Shown here one piece after another: positions 53,133 to 62,469 of a stretch of 64,000 nt of DNA. This DNA is from Prevotella sp. P5-108 (GTDB taxonomy: Bacteria > Bacteroidota > Bacteroidia > Bacteroidales > Bacteroidaceae): the NCBI RefSeq assembly GCF_002251385.1, contig NZ_NPJJ01000043.1:62001-126000 (forward strand), read 5' to 3'. Made by a program: the position numbers and the translations under genes. The notes below the pieces were generated by a model. It ran no database searches. It saw only the letters and a program-made list of their open reading frames with translations, and was not told the DNA's origin. Every line of letters begins with the position of its first letter. Position 1 is the first letter of the stretch.

Positions 53133-54767
53133 ATGTATTTTGACGAATTAGATTTAAATGACAACGTGCTGGATGCACTCTATGATATGCATTTTGAAGA
53201 GTGTACTCCTGTTCAGGAAAACTGTATTCCTGAAATACTCAAAGGCCGTGATGTGCTGGGAGTAGCACAGACTGGAACCGGAAAGACGGCAGCCTATCTG
53301 CTGCCCATACTCTCCAAGTTGGATAGCGGAGGCTATCCCAAGGACTCCATCAATTGTGTCATCATGTCGCCGACCCGCGAGCTGGCGCAACAGATAGACC
53401 AAGCGTTCCAAGGTTTCGGCTACTATCTCAACGGAGTAAGTAGCGTGCCTGTATATGGTGGCAACGATGGTAACCGTTTTGACCAGGAAACCAAGGGTAT
53501 GCGTATGGGCGCTGACGTCGTAATCGCAACTCCCGGACGATTTATCAGCCATATTAATATAGGTAATGTAGATTTGAGCAAGACGTCATTCTTCATCCTT
53601 GATGAAGCCGACAGAATGTTGGATATGGGCTTTTCGGAAGATATCCTGACCATAGCCAAGCTGTTGCCAAAGGACTGCCAGGTAATTATGTTCTCGGCTA
53701 CCATGCCGAAGAAGATAGAGGACCTGGCAAAGACTCTGCTGAAAGACCCTGTGGTCATAAAACTCGCCGTAAGCAAACCGGCTGAGAAAATCAAGCAGAG
53801 CGCTTACCTGTGTTACGAGCCCCAGAAGATATCGATTATCAAATGGCTGTTCAAGCAGGATGAACTGAAGCGCGTGATAATCTTCTGCGGAAAGAAGACC
53901 AAGGTAAAGGAAGTAAGTCGCGCCTTGACCAAGGCCAAGATTTCTGTGGGAGAGATGCACTCAGACCTTTCGCAGGCTGAGCGTGACGATATCATGTTCA
54001 AATTTAAGAGCGGACAGATAGATGTGCTCGTGGCTACCGATATTGTGGCACGCGGAATAGATATCGACGACATCGCTATGGTCATCAATTATGATGTGCC
54101 CCACGATGCAGAAGACTATGTACACCGTATTGGTCGTACCGCGCGTGCAGACCGTGATGGTGCCGCCATTACTTTTGTCAGCGATCTGGATATCGCCGCC
54201 TTCAAAGACATAGAGAAGTTTCTCGAAAAAGAAGTTGAGAAAAATCCTCTTCCAGAAGGTATGGAAGGTCCTGAATACAAGGTGGTCAAGGCCAAGGCCA
54301 AATCAATTCGCCGCAAGAGCAGAGACCAGAATGCCCATAAGCACAAGCCTCGCAAGGACTCTGAAAGAGGCAAGGAGCAGAACAGACAGTCTGACCAAGT
54401 CAAGGAAAAGCAGAAGTCTGCCGACAAGGGAGATAATGGCAAAAACAGAAGAAGACGCTACCCCGACAACAAGCCCAGCCATCCAGCTATGGACAAGCCT
54501 GTCAACCAGCAGGATAAAGGAGACAAGGCAAAGGACAAGGGTGAGAAGGCAAGAGACAAGAGCGACAAACCCAAGGATAAGAAGTATAACAAGCCAAAGC
54601 ATCGTCGTCCAAACTCTATGAAGAAAGACGGGACCGTGAATGCAAAACCGCAGATGGCAACTCCTGCTCGCCAGGAGCGTGCAAAAACTGAGAAGAAAGA
54701 TGCTTCGGGTATTTCCGGCTTGCTCAAAAAGCCCATGAAGTGGCTGAAGTCGCTGACCAAGAAATAG
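53133..54767 (+). CDS. DEAD-box RNA helicase with basic tail
   Basis: 544-residue RhlE-like helicase. Motifs are present in order: Q motif (FEECTPVQ), Walker A AQTGTGKT, PTRELAQQ, DEAD (in FILDEADRMLDMG), SAT (FSATMP), VATDIVARGID and HRIGRTARA. The core ends near residue 385. The remaining 160 residues are rich in Lys, Asp, Arg and Gln in short KDK/DKG-type repeats, a typical unstructured RNA-binding tail. Such helicases remodel rRNA or mRNA, often at low temperature. A strong bidirectional terminator follows at 54828-54864. Confidence 0.94.
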   Translation: MYFDELDLNDNVLDALYDMHFEECTPVQENCIPEILKGRDVLGVAQTGTGKTAAYLLPILSKLDSGGYPKDSINCVIMSPTRELAQQIDQAFQGFGYYLNGVSSVPVYGGNDGNRFDQETKGMRMGADVVIATPGRFISHINIGNVDLSKTSFFILDEADRMLDMGFSEDILTIAKLLPKDCQVIMFSATMPKKIEDLAKTLLKDPVVIKLAVSKPAEKIKQSAYLCYEPQKISIIKWLFKQDELKRVIIFCGKKTKVKEVSRALTKAKISVGEMHSDLSQAERDDIMFKFKSGQIDVLVATDIVARGIDIDDIAMVINYDVPHDAEDYVHRIGRTARADRDGAAITFVSDLDIAAFKDIEKFLEKEVEKNPLPEGMEGPEYKVVKAKAKSIRRKSRDQNAHKHKPRKDSERGKEQNRQSDQVKEKQKSADKGDNGKNRRRRYPDNKPSHPAMDKPVNQQDKGDKAKDKGEKARDKSDKPKDKKYNKPKHRRPNSMKKDGTVNAKPQMATPARQERAKTEKKDASGISGLLKKPMKWLKSLTKK

Positions 54768-54827
54768 GCAAGAATGAGCAATCAAAGGATAGGACCCTTA
54801 TAGATTTCTATAAACTTGACAAATGAT

Positions 54828-54864
54828 AAAAGTCGCTTATCTACAAGCAAGATAAGCGACTTTT
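54828..54864. terminator. bidirectional terminator between DEAD helicase and HU genes
   Basis: Perfect 14-base inverted repeat AAAAGTCGCTTATC (54828-54841 with 54851-54864), nine-base loop, with A and T runs forming the ends of the stem. Confidence 0.85.
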
Positions 54865-54887
54865 CCATTTAATATACACCTTGCAGA

Positions 54888-55178
54888 TTACTCTGCAGAA
54901 TGCTTGCGACTGTAAATGGCCATATTGTCAGAAGCCTTAAAGGCAATTTTATCATGGGCTTCGATTTCAATACGCTCTTTGGTGTTGGGATTGAAACCTG
55001 TGCGTGCCTGGCAGCTCTTGATATAGAAACGGCCGAAATCGGGAATGGCCACCTCGCCGTCTCCCTCGCAGATGTTGTCGGCTATACAGCCTAATACTGT
55101 GTTCAGAAGTTTGCCGGCCTGGGCTTTGGATACTCCAGCCTTTTCGGCAATCTGTGCTGTAAGTTGAGCTCTATTCAT
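54888..55178 (-). CDS. HU-family DNA-binding protein
   Basis: 96-residue histone-like protein that bends DNA as a dimer. It begins MNRAQLTAQIAEKAGVSKAQ, and GEVAIPDFGRFYIKSCQARTG carries the core with the conserved G-x-F. Its beta-arm (GFNPNTKERIEIEAHD) has the Asn-Pro tip typical of HU. It starts only six bases after the META lipoprotein stop, so the two are probably on one mRNA. It is distinct from the larger HU-HIG protein at 26255-26893. Confidence 0.93.
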   Translation of the reverse strand: MNRAQLTAQIAEKAGVSKAQAGKLLNTVLGCIADNICEGDGEVAIPDFGRFYIKSCQARTGFNPNTKERIEIEAHDKIAFKASDNMAIYSRKHSAE

Positions 55179-55184
55179 AACTTA

Positions 55185-55607
55185 TTACTTTTTCTTTTTC
55201 AACAAAAATATCTCGCTATTGGCATTATCTGTCAGCACCAACTCTCCATCGTTGTTGACGTCAAATCGCTTCACCTTGTCCAGAGCCTTCAATACCTTCT
55301 GCTCATTGGTCATATCGGCGCACATCATGAGCGTGCATCCCATACCACTGAGGTCTATTTTGTTGTTCTTTGTTTTGAGCAGACCTGTAAGGCTGTTGCA
55401 CCCCGTGTTACCATAAACTCGCTTGTCCTTGGTGTTAAACCCTAAGAAGGGTATCTCATCTCCGGCTTTTTTGTCTATTGCACTACCGTTGATACGTTCT
55501 ATCGTCCATTCGCCAGACAAATCAGCCACTGACGCCATCTTCTGGGTGGAACTACAGCTTGTCATCAAGGCAATTGCTGCCATGGAAATAAATAAGTTCT
55601 TATTCAT
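55185..55607 (-). CDS. META-domain lipoprotein (HslJ-like)
   Basis: 140-residue exported protein. The signal ends at ALMTSC with SST following, so it is probably lipid-anchored. The META domain (about 30-138) shows LSGEWTIERINGSAI, FNTKDKRVYGNTGCNSLTG and MMCADMTNEQKVLKALDKV, the pattern of HslJ-type heat-inducible proteins of unknown mechanism. The ATG at 55607 gives the signal peptide; a longer frame to 55661 runs into the promoter. A -7 box is at 55637-55644. Confidence 0.88.
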   Translation of the reverse strand: MNKNLFISMAAIALMTSCSSTQKMASVADLSGEWTIERINGSAIDKKAGDEIPFLGFNTKDKRVYGNTGCNSLTGLLKTKNNKIDLSGMGCTLMMCADMTNEQKVLKALDKVKRFDVNNDGELVLTDNANSEIFLLKKKK

Positions 55608-55636
55608 TCTTATGATTGTTATTATTATGATACATG

Positions 55637-55644
55637 CAAAGGTA
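55637..55644 (-). promoter_or_regulatory. -7 box for the META-HU pair
   Basis: TACCTTTG on the minus strand matches TAnnTTTG, 29 bases before the ATG at 55607. The -33 region is degenerate. Confidence 0.5.
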
Positions 55645-55753
55645 GTCAAAAATTGAGGCATGGAGAAATAATGCCATGTTTTTTTGTTCGTTCTCCACGT
55701 TTTCCGTCCATCTCAGCATGGTGTTCTGGTAAGCAATGATACATACATCTATG

Positions 55754-55784
55754 AAAAAACCTCAGGACAACAGGTGTCCTGAGG
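55754..55784 (-). terminator. terminator of the Cys-rich protein gene
   Basis: Stem CCTCAGGACA with TGTCCTGAGG (55760-55769 with 55775-55784), five-base loop, followed on the minus strand by six T (complement of 55754-55759). Confidence 0.85.
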
Positions 55785-55840
55785 CTGTAAGTCTTAATCT
55801 ATGATTAATGAGTCAAGCCATATTCATGATGGCATGGTGA

Positions 55841-56434
55841 TTACTTTTCACACTTCTGCTCTTCCTTCTTGTGGTGGTCGCAGCTTTTGCAGTTTTCCTT
55901 CAGTTTGGCAATCTGCTCAGCATTCAGGATGGTCTGAAGTTCCTTCATATATTCTTCGTGCAGCTGCTTCATCTTCTTGGGACACATCTTCTTGTGATGA
56001 TGCTGGCCCTGCTGCTTCTTGCAGTGGCCTTCGCCGGCGGCATGATTTTCCTTGGAGCACTTCTTCTCGGTCTCTACCTTCTTATCGCAGCAACCGTCTT
56101 TCTTCTGTTCGTCTTTCTTGTCGCAGCAGCCATCTTGCTTCTTCTCATCTTTCTTGCAAGTGCCTTCATTCTTATGCTCACCCTTGCCGCAGCAATCTTT
56201 CTTCTCAGCGTGCTTGCCTTCGCAGACTGCAGACTGCAGCTTCAATTCAAAATTCTTGTTGAGTTCCAGAACCTTGGCTTTCTGAGCCTCATCCAAACCG
56301 AGCTTCTGGGCCATCATCTCAGTCTTGTGCTGAGCCTTATCCTGCTTCTTGCAAGAGCCACACTTCGCTTCCTGAGCGTTAACACTTGTTCCTATCAGCA
56401 CTGAGGCTAATAATGTCAATACGAACTTTTTCAT
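55841..56434 (-). CDS. Cys/His/Lys-rich secreted protein, DUF4890-like
   Basis: 197 residues with a clean signal peptide (residues 1-20, ending SVNAQ). The part after the signal (about 38-66; MMAQKLGLDEAQKAKVLELN) and the C-terminal part (about 155-180; EEYMKELQTILNAEQIAKL) resemble the paired helices of Spy/CpxP/DUF4890-type periplasmic proteins. Between them sit about 85 residues full of Cys, Lys, His and Glu: CCGKG, two DGCCDKK copies in near-tandem, and QHHHKKMC. I count 16 Cys in the mature protein. This looks like metal binding or a redox buffer, which is inference. It has its own terminator (55754-55784). No metal-transport gene is adjacent. Confidence 0.8.
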   Translation of the reverse strand: MKKFVLTLLASVLIGTSVNAQEAKCGSCKKQDKAQHKTEMMAQKLGLDEAQKAKVLELNKNFELKLQSAVCEGKHAEKKDCCGKGEHKNEGTCKKDEKKQDGCCDKKDEQKKDGCCDKKVETEKKCSKENHAAGEGHCKKQQGQHHHKKMCPKKMKQLHEEYMKELQTILNAEQIAKLKENCKSCDHHKKEEQKCEK

Positions 56435-56517
56435 AATTTTCTTTTTAATTGTTTATTTGTTAATGAACTATATCTATTAAGACGTAGAATGTAGTCGTGA
56501 GTTTAATGAATATGCAA

Positions 56518-57696
56518 TCAAATGTGATATTTATACTTCTTTTTGGCTCGTTGTGGCTCAAGATTGTCGTAACTACCCTGGAAAGAACACGAAGAGGCAG
56601 AGCCACGATATTGGCCATATCTTGCATGAATCCGTTCGACATAATCTACGGTTTCGTGACCACGCATATAGCCATATTTCACAATCGGGTCGTTATAGAA
56701 ACGAGATTCGCGCAGCCCCAATACAAAGCCAGCTACATCTCTCCAGTGGTGTGGCGCCTTGCCATGCTTCTTGGCCAAAGCCATTGCATCGCGAATATGA
56801 TGATAACCGCCATTGTAACTGGCCAAGACGAAATTGGTTCTTTCCGCTTTGTCGGGAATATCTCTGAATTTTTCATTGAGCTGTGCGATGTATTTTACCG
56901 CAGCGGCAATATTAGCTTCGGGTTCATACAATAGATGTCTTGGCAAGCCTATGTGGTCGGCTGTTTCGGGCATAATCTGCATGAGACCACATGCACCAGC
57001 CCAACTGCGCGCCTTGGGGTCAAATGTAGATTCCTGATAACATTGGGCAGCAAGCAATCTCCAGTCTATGCGCGCCACGGGGGCATACTTCTGGAATAGA
57101 TGGTCGTATTTGGAAATGATACCAGCGCCCTTGTCGAGCATGGGGGAATAGACATGACGCTTGATACTATGGGTGGAGAGGGCAAACTCTTGTTCCTTGA
57201 TTATCTGGGTAATCATTACCGGTTTGAACCAGCGGTTAAGGGTATCGGCAAGAGCCGTATTAGCATCGCCTACTGCCCAACTGGTTTTGTCCTTGGGGTA
57301 AGAAACACCACAAAACTTTATGCCATGGATGGAATGGGGGAGTGGGATGGCGGCAATGTCGCCCTCGCCTTGCTTCAACCGATGGACAAGTTCTGCCGTA
57401 TCTTTACATACTTCAACGCGGAGCGATACTCCAAGTGTCTGTGCAAACTTTTCGCAAAGCAGATACTGGGTTCCCATACCTCTGCCGTGATATTCGTAAT
57501 AGGTCTGAGGGCCGGAAAGGGTGAGCATGATAATCTCGCCATTGTTGAGGATATCGTTAAAGGTATAGTCGGTGGATATAGAGTCTGTATTGGTCTCGAG
57601 ACTCGTGCCCCAAGGCGTTTGCTCAACCTTCTTGTCATGCTGACAAGCCATGAACAAAAGCGCAAAAATTATGAATAAATATTTGTCTAATCGCAT
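56518..57696 (-). CDS. mltF: MltF-like membrane-bound lytic transglycosylase
   Basis: 392-residue lipoprotein (signal ending LFMAC, followed by QHDKK). An N-terminal periplasmic-binding-protein-like domain (about 45-255; ILNNGEIIMLTLSGPQTYYEY) precedes a lysozyme-like SLT domain (about 265-380). That domain has ESTFDPKARSWAGACGLMQI with the catalytic Glu, and the typical later block ASYNGGYHHIRDAM. It cleaves peptidoglycan to 1,6-anhydro products. It is transcribed divergently from hisG with overlapping promoters. Confidence 0.92.
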   Translation of the reverse strand: MRLDKYLFIIFALLFMACQHDKKVEQTPWGTSLETNTDSISTDYTFNDILNNGEIIMLTLSGPQTYYEYHGRGMGTQYLLCEKFAQTLGVSLRVEVCKDTAELVHRLKQGEGDIAAIPLPHSIHGIKFCGVSYPKDKTSWAVGDANTALADTLNRWFKPVMITQIIKEQEFALSTHSIKRHVYSPMLDKGAGIISKYDHLFQKYAPVARIDWRLLAAQCYQESTFDPKARSWAGACGLMQIMPETADHIGLPRHLLYEPEANIAAAVKYIAQLNEKFRDIPDKAERTNFVLASYNGGYHHIRDAMALAKKHGKAPHHWRDVAGFVLGLRESRFYNDPIVKYGYMRGHETVDYVERIHARYGQYRGSASSCSFQGSYDNLEPQRAKKKYKYHI

Positions 57697-57704
57697 AATT
57701 AGTA

Positions 57705-57735
57705 CAAAGTTACTACATTATTTGGATTAATGAAA
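57705..57735 (-). promoter_or_regulatory. promoter for mltF
   Basis: On the minus strand TTTC (57732-57735), 19-base spacer, TAACTTTG (57705-57712): one base off the full consensus. It overlaps the hisG promoter, so the two may interfere with each other. Confidence 0.6.
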
Positions 57736-57752
57736 CATTTTATCTACTTTTG
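57721..57752 (+). promoter_or_regulatory. consensus promoter for hisGDC
   Basis: TTTG (57721-57724), 20-base spacer, TACTTTTG (57745-57752), exact consensus, 45 bases before the hisG ATG. I see no his attenuator-type leader peptide in the short leader. Confidence 0.7.
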
Positions 57753-57797
57753 CATTACAATTTTCATGATAATCAACACTAATTATTATAGTATGTT

Positions 57798-58649
57798 ATG
57801 TTAAGGATAGCAGTACAATCCAAAGGCCGCTTGTATGAAGACACAATGTCACTGCTTGCAGAGGCAGATATAAAAATAAGCGCATCCAAACGTACATTAT
57901 TGGTACAGTCAACCAATTTCCCTGTCGAAGTGTTATATTTGCGTGATGACGACATTCCCCAAAGCGTAGCTACGGGGGTTGCCGACCTTGGAGTAGTAGG
58001 AGAGAATGAATATATAGAAAGAGGTGGCGGTTCGGATATCGTGTCGCGTCTGGGCTTTAGCAAATGCCGGCTGTCGCTCGCTATTCCCAAAGATATCGAC
58101 TATCAAGGGCTGAAATGGTTTAACAACAAGAAAATCGCTACTTCTTATCCTGTCATTCTGAAAGATTTCCTGAATAAGAACAACATCAATGCGGAGATTC
58201 ATGTAATTACTGGAAGTGTGGAAATATCACCTGGAATAGGACTGGCAGATGCCATCTTCGATATCGTCAGCAGCGGTTCGACACTTGTGAGCAACAACTT
58301 GCGTGAGGTGGAAGTAGTCATGGAGAGCGAGGCCCTTCTTATCGGCAACAAGTCGATGGACGAACACAAGAAGAGCGTCCTGAAAGAAATGCTGTTCCGT
58401 TTCTCGGCAGTAAAGAATGCAGAAGACAAGAAGTATGTCAGAATGAATGTTCCCAAAAATCGGCTGGAAGAAATCATCAATGTTCTTCCCGGCTTGAAAA
58501 GCCCTACCATAATTCCTCTGGCAGACGATGCGTGGTGCTCGGTTCATACTGTGTTAAGCCAAAAGCGATTCTGGGAAATCATAGGTAAACTCAAAGAGCT
58601 TGGGGCACAAGGAATCTTGGTTACCCCGATAGAGAAAATGATTTTATAG
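57798..58649 (+). CDS. hisG: ATP phosphoribosyltransferase, long form
   Basis: 283-residue first enzyme of histidine biosynthesis, joining ATP and PRPP. IAVQSKGRLYEDTM at the start and ADAIFDIVSSGSTLVSNN (PRPP-binding region) are diagnostic. The extra C-terminal 75 residues (about 210-283) form the ACT-like regulatory domain that marks the long, histidine-feedback-regulated form that works without HisZ. It leads an operon with hisD and hisC. Confidence 0.96.
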   Translation: MLRIAVQSKGRLYEDTMSLLAEADIKISASKRTLLVQSTNFPVEVLYLRDDDIPQSVATGVADLGVVGENEYIERGGGSDIVSRLGFSKCRLSLAIPKDIDYQGLKWFNNKKIATSYPVILKDFLNKNNINAEIHVITGSVEISPGIGLADAIFDIVSSGSTLVSNNLREVEVVMESEALLIGNKSMDEHKKSVLKEMLFRFSAVKNAEDKKYVRMNVPKNRLEEIINVLPGLKSPTIIPLADDAWCSVHTVLSQKRFWEIIGKLKELGAQGILVTPIEKMIL

Positions 58650-58670
58650 AACATCTAAACGAAAGAACGG

Positions 58671-59975
58671 ATGAATAGAGAGAAAACCATCTACGGCGAG
58701 TATTTTCACTATCCTGCCGCAACGGACTGGGAAAAGATAGCGGCCCGACCTCATCTGGATACCCAACAACTTGCGGAGGTGGTAAAAGATGTGTTGGCAG
58801 ATATCAAGGCTAATGGCGATGAAGCCGTAAGAAAATACGAGTCCAAGTTTGACCATGTTGAATTGGATAGCCTGAAAGTGAGGGCAGACGAAATCAATGA
58901 AGCTGAAGGCTTGATAGATGACGAGCTGAAGAATTCACTCTTGACAGCCTATCATAACATCTATACCTTTCATGAAAGCCAACGTTTTCAGAGCCATCAC
59001 GTTGAGACATGTCCCGGCGTCGACTGCTGGCAGAAAAGTATGCCTATCGAAAAGGTAGGACTTTATATCCCGGGTGGTACTGCTCCCTTGTTCTCTACGG
59101 TTCTAATGTTGGCAACTCCTGCCAAAATTGCTGGTTGCAAGGATATTGTCATCTGTACCCCGCCAAACAAAGAAGGAAAAGTAAATCCCGCCATCCTTAT
59201 GGCAGCCAAAATAGCAGGCGTGACAGAAATATTCAAGATAGGCGGAGTACAGGCAATCGGAGCCATGGCTTATGGTACAGAAACGGTGCCAAAGGTATAT
59301 AAGATATTTGGTCCCGGCAACCAATATGTTATGGCTGCCAAGCAACATGTGTCACTTACCGATGTCGCCATTGATATGCCTGCTGGTCCATCGGAGGTTT
59401 GCGTCATCGCAGACGACACAAGCAATCCTATATTTGTAGCTGCAGATTTATTATCACAGGCAGAACATGGCGTTGACTCACAGGTATTGCTCATCACCAC
59501 ATCGGAAACGATGTTGGATGAAATCATTGCCGAGATTAAATCTCAACTTGAAGTTCTTCCACGCAAACAGATTGCTGTCAAAGCATTGGAGAATAGCAAA
59601 TTTGTTTTGGTTCATGATACGGCAGAAGCCATGGCAATAAGTAACGCCTATGCTCCGGAACATCTGATTATAGCTACGGCAGACTACAAGGAACTGTCTG
59701 AAAAGGTTGTCAACGCAGGCAGTGTGTTCCTTGGACAATATGCTTGCGAGAGTGCTGGTGACTATGCCAGTGGTACTAATCATACTCTGCCCACTCATGG
59801 CTATGCCAAGGCATACAATGGAGTCAATCTTGACAGCTACTGTCGCAAGATAACTTTCCAACATCTGTCACGTCAGGGCGTAGATTCTATCGGTCAAGCC
59901 GTAGTCACTATGGCAGAGAATGAGCAACTTGAAGCACATGCCAATGCTATGCGTGTGCGTTTAACCAATCTGTAA
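58671..59975 (+). CDS. hisD: histidinol dehydrogenase
   Basis: 434-residue zinc enzyme catalysing the last two oxidations to histidine. The signature [16 protein letters not shown] is present, as are [37 protein letters not shown] and [11 protein letters not shown] (His-rich end of the active site). Length is normal. It starts 21 bases after hisG and ends two before hisC. Confidence 0.97.
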   Translation: MNREKTIYGEYFHYPAATDWEKIAARPHLDTQQLAEVVKDVLADIKANGDEAVRKYESKFDHVELDSLKVRADEINEAEGLIDDELKNSLLTAYHNIYTFHESQRFQSHHVETCPGVDCWQKSMPIEKVGLYIPGGTAPLFSTVLMLATPAKIAGCKDIVICTPPNKEGKVNPAILMAAKIAGVTEIFKIGGVQAIGAMAYGTETVPKVYKIFGPGNQYVMAAKQHVSLTDVAIDMPAGPSEVCVIADDTSNPIFVAADLLSQAEHGVDSQVLLITTSETMLDEIIAEIKSQLEVLPRKQIAVKALENSKFVLVHDTAEAMAISNAYAPEHLIIATADYKELSEKVVNAGSVFLGQYACESAGDYASGTNHTLPTHGYAKAYNGVNLDSYCRKITFQHLSRQGVDSIGQAVVTMAENEQLEAHANAMRVRLTNL

Positions 59976-59977
59976 AA

Positions 59978-61021
59978 ATGAAGAGTTTAAACAGTTTAGT
60001 ACGCAAAAACATTTTGAGTCTGGCGCCTTATACCTGTGCGCGCAATGAATATAATGGACACGAGGCCAAAGTTTTTCTCGATGCCAACGAGAACCCGTTC
60101 AACAATCCTCTGAACCGTTATCCGGACCCGTTGCAGCTCGAACTTAAAGCAAAGATTGCCAAAGTCAAACATGTCAGTCCTGAGTGTATGTTTCTGGGTA
60201 ATGGTTCCGACGAAGCAATAGACCTTTGCTATCGTGTATTCTGCGAACCAAGAATTGACAACGTGGTTGCCATCGAGCCAACTTATGGTATGTATCGCGT
60301 ATGTGCCGACATCAATGATGTGGAATATCGTGCCGTTGATTTGGAAGGCAATTTCCAGATAAAGGCAGACAAGTTGCTGGACGCCTGTGATAACCATACT
60401 AAGTTAATCTGGATATGTAGCCCCAACAATCCGACTGGAAACAATCTCGACAGGGATGAAATCGAGAAAGTCATCAATGGTTTTGACGGCATGGTTGTGG
60501 TTGATGAAGCATACAGTGATTTCTCCAAAGTCAAACCATTCAGGGCAGAACTGGAACGATACCCTAATCTGATTGTACTCAATACTATGAGTAAGGCATG
60601 GGGCTGTGCAGCCATCCGACTCGGTATGGCTTTTGCCGGAAAGGAAGTGATTGACATATTTAATAAGGTGAAATATCCCTACAATGTGAACTATCTCACC
60701 CAGCTTAAGGCGATGGAAATGCTCTCTGATCCATTTGAGGTAGAACAATGGATAGACGTATTACTGACAGAGCGCACTCGTACGATGAAGGCATTTGTCG
60801 ATTTGTCTTGTTGCCATGGTGTTTATCCTACTGATGCCAACTTCTTTCTCGCCAAAATGACTAATGCACAGAAAATTTATGATTATCTTGTGGAGAAGGG
60901 TATCATCGTGCGTAATCGCACGCGTGTAAAATTGTGTAACGATTGCCTGCGTATTACTGTGGGTACCAAGAGTGAGAATACAGCTTTAATTGCTGCCTTG
61001 CGACAATATACAGGAGATTAG
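59978..61021 (+). CDS. hisC: histidinol-phosphate aminotransferase
   Basis: 347-residue class II PLP-dependent aminotransferase. CSPNNPTGN and [11 protein letters not shown] are the cofactor-binding blocks, and the Lys in [15 protein letters not shown] is the Schiff-base residue. It starts two bases after hisD. In related Bacteroidales hisB usually follows directly; here a strong terminator (61045-61100) comes instead. Confidence 0.96.
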   Translation: MKSLNSLVRKNILSLAPYTCARNEYNGHEAKVFLDANENPFNNPLNRYPDPLQLELKAKIAKVKHVSPECMFLGNGSDEAIDLCYRVFCEPRIDNVVAIEPTYGMYRVCADINDVEYRAVDLEGNFQIKADKLLDACDNHTKLIWICSPNNPTGNNLDRDEIEKVINGFDGMVVVDEAYSDFSKVKPFRAELERYPNLIVLNTMSKAWGCAAIRLGMAFAGKEVIDIFNKVKYPYNVNYLTQLKAMEMLSDPFEVEQWIDVLLTERTRTMKAFVDLSCCHGVYPTDANFFLAKMTNAQKIYDYLVEKGIIVRNRTRVKLCNDCLRITVGTKSENTALIAALRQYTGD

Positions 61022-61044
61022 TACTGTCGGTCTCCATCTATTCT

Positions 61045-61100
61045 AAAATGCTAAAGTATAATGGCTCTACAAATAGGAAACCATTATACTTTAGCATTTT
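61045..61100. terminator. bidirectional terminator between hisC and terC
   Basis: Perfect 20-base inverted repeat (61045-61064 with 61081-61100; arm runs from AAAATGCTAAAG to ATGG), 16-base loop, ending in T runs on both strands. Confidence 0.88.
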
Positions 61101-61136
61101 TATATGATACGCAACTTCCGTCTAAAGACGTTCAAC

Positions 61137-62222
61137 TTACTTCTGTTCAATTGTTCGAGGCTTGAGCATGGAGAAGGCTATGCTGCCTACAAGCACCACA
61201 AGGATAAAGCCAAGCGACCAGAGATTGTCGATGTGTACAAAATCGCTAATGATGAGTTTTATACCGATGAAGAGCAAGAGAATGCAAACACCAGTCTTGA
61301 GATAAATAAACTTGTCGGCTATGGCGGAGAGAAGGAAGAACATAGCTCTCAGTCCCAATATGGCAAATATATTGGAGAAGAAGACCACGTAGGGGTCAAG
61401 CGATACAGAGAAGACGGCAGGAATGCTGTCGAAAGCGAATATCAAGTCGCTCAATTCGATTACGAATACAGTGACAAGCAGAGGCGTAATGTGCCATTTT
61501 CCGCCCTGTTGCTTAGCCGCCATGACATACTCTTCGCCAACTTTCTTGGCTCTCACCAAGAAATGGTCGCCTGCGAACTGCGGATAGACTCTGAAATGCT
61601 TGGAAAGGAACCTAACCAATCCTTGTTTTGATGCATCGGCATCGTCTTTCTTGTTACGGTCACGGTACATCTTGTATGCACTATAAACAAGGAAGAAACC
61701 GAAAATCATAAGTATCCACTCAAAGCGTGTGAGGATGGCTGCGCCAGCAAATATGAATATGAAGCGCATGATGATGGCTCCAAAAATACCCCAATTCAAG
61801 ACATGTTGAAACTCGGTGTTCTGAACCTTGAACGAGGTGAATATCATCATCATAACGAAGAGGTTGTCTACAGAGAGCATCTTTTCGATTAGATAACCCG
61901 TTATGTACGACATAGCCATATTGTGGCGGTAAAGGACAATGCCATCTTCCAGACTAACTCTGTCCAAATTTAGGTGGGTGGCGTACCTACGCGACACTTC
62001 CTGCAGGTCATCCATCGTGTGTATGCCATGAATCATGTCACCATGAAACCAGAGGAATACACCGAAAAGCAGTGCCAACACAATCCACACCGTGGTCCAT
62101 ATTCCCGCCTCGCGGATAGAGACAACGTGTGCCTTACGGTCGATGGCAAACATATCTACGAGAAGTATGGCTACTATGAATATTACGAAGCCTGCAAAGA
62201 ATAATAATTCTGAATAATGCAT
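61137..62222 (-). CDS. TerC-family membrane protein
   Basis: 361-residue membrane protein with about nine transmembrane helices, of the TerC/Alx family tied to tellurite resistance, alkaline response and manganese homeostasis. Two conserved acidic blocks are present: EKMLSVDNLFVMMMIF and VIELSDLIFAFDSIPAV. A polar cytoplasmic loop lies around residues 190-240. It is monocistronic, ending at the shared terminator, with a -7 box at 62244-62251. Confidence 0.92.
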   Translation of the reverse strand: MHYSELLFFAGFVIFIVAILLVDMFAIDRKAHVVSIREAGIWTTVWIVLALLFGVFLWFHGDMIHGIHTMDDLQEVSRRYATHLNLDRVSLEDGIVLYRHNMAMSYITGYLIEKMLSVDNLFVMMMIFTSFKVQNTEFQHVLNWGIFGAIIMRFIFIFAGAAILTRFEWILMIFGFFLVYSAYKMYRDRNKKDDADASKQGLVRFLSKHFRVYPQFAGDHFLVRAKKVGEEYVMAAKQQGGKWHITPLLVTVFVIELSDLIFAFDSIPAVFSVSLDPYVVFFSNIFAILGLRAMFFLLSAIADKFIYLKTGVCILLLFIGIKLIISDFVHIDNLWSLGFILVVLVGSIAFSMLKPRTIEQK

Positions 62223-62243
62223 TGTCTATAATCAATTTTGTTG

Positions 62244-62251
62244 CAAAGTTA
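62244..62251 (-). promoter_or_regulatory. -7 box for terC
   Basis: TAACTTTG on the minus strand, 21 bases before the ATG at 62222; no clear -33 element. Confidence 0.45.
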
Positions 62252-62408
62252 CTGCTTTTTTATGACAACGGTCGTAAGCCGCTGTTAAAAAGTTGTTACA
62301 GATTCCTTGCAGTTGCAGATATCCAGCTCATTTCTGGCTCCGACGAGTGTAGGGGCCATTGCGATAACCACATAAACACCATTATTATTTATATTTCATC
62401 CAGTTTCT

Positions 62409-62440
62409 TTTGCCACTTTGAAAAAATAGTAGTATTTTTG
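62409..62440 (+). promoter_or_regulatory. consensus promoter for the Wza-like gene
   Basis: TTTG (62409-62412), 20-base spacer, TATTTTTG (62433-62440), exact consensus; ATG at 62470. The 150 bases between this and the terC promoter show no clear feature beyond a short CCAG/CTGG pairing. Confidence 0.7.
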
Positions 62441-62469
62441 CAAAAAGTTTATAAATACTCGATACCGAT

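Noticed and set aside
55841..56300. Tandem CCDKK-coding repeats as a CRISPR-like or satellite array
   Set aside because: The repeats are few, short and in frame within an exported protein; there are no regular spacers.
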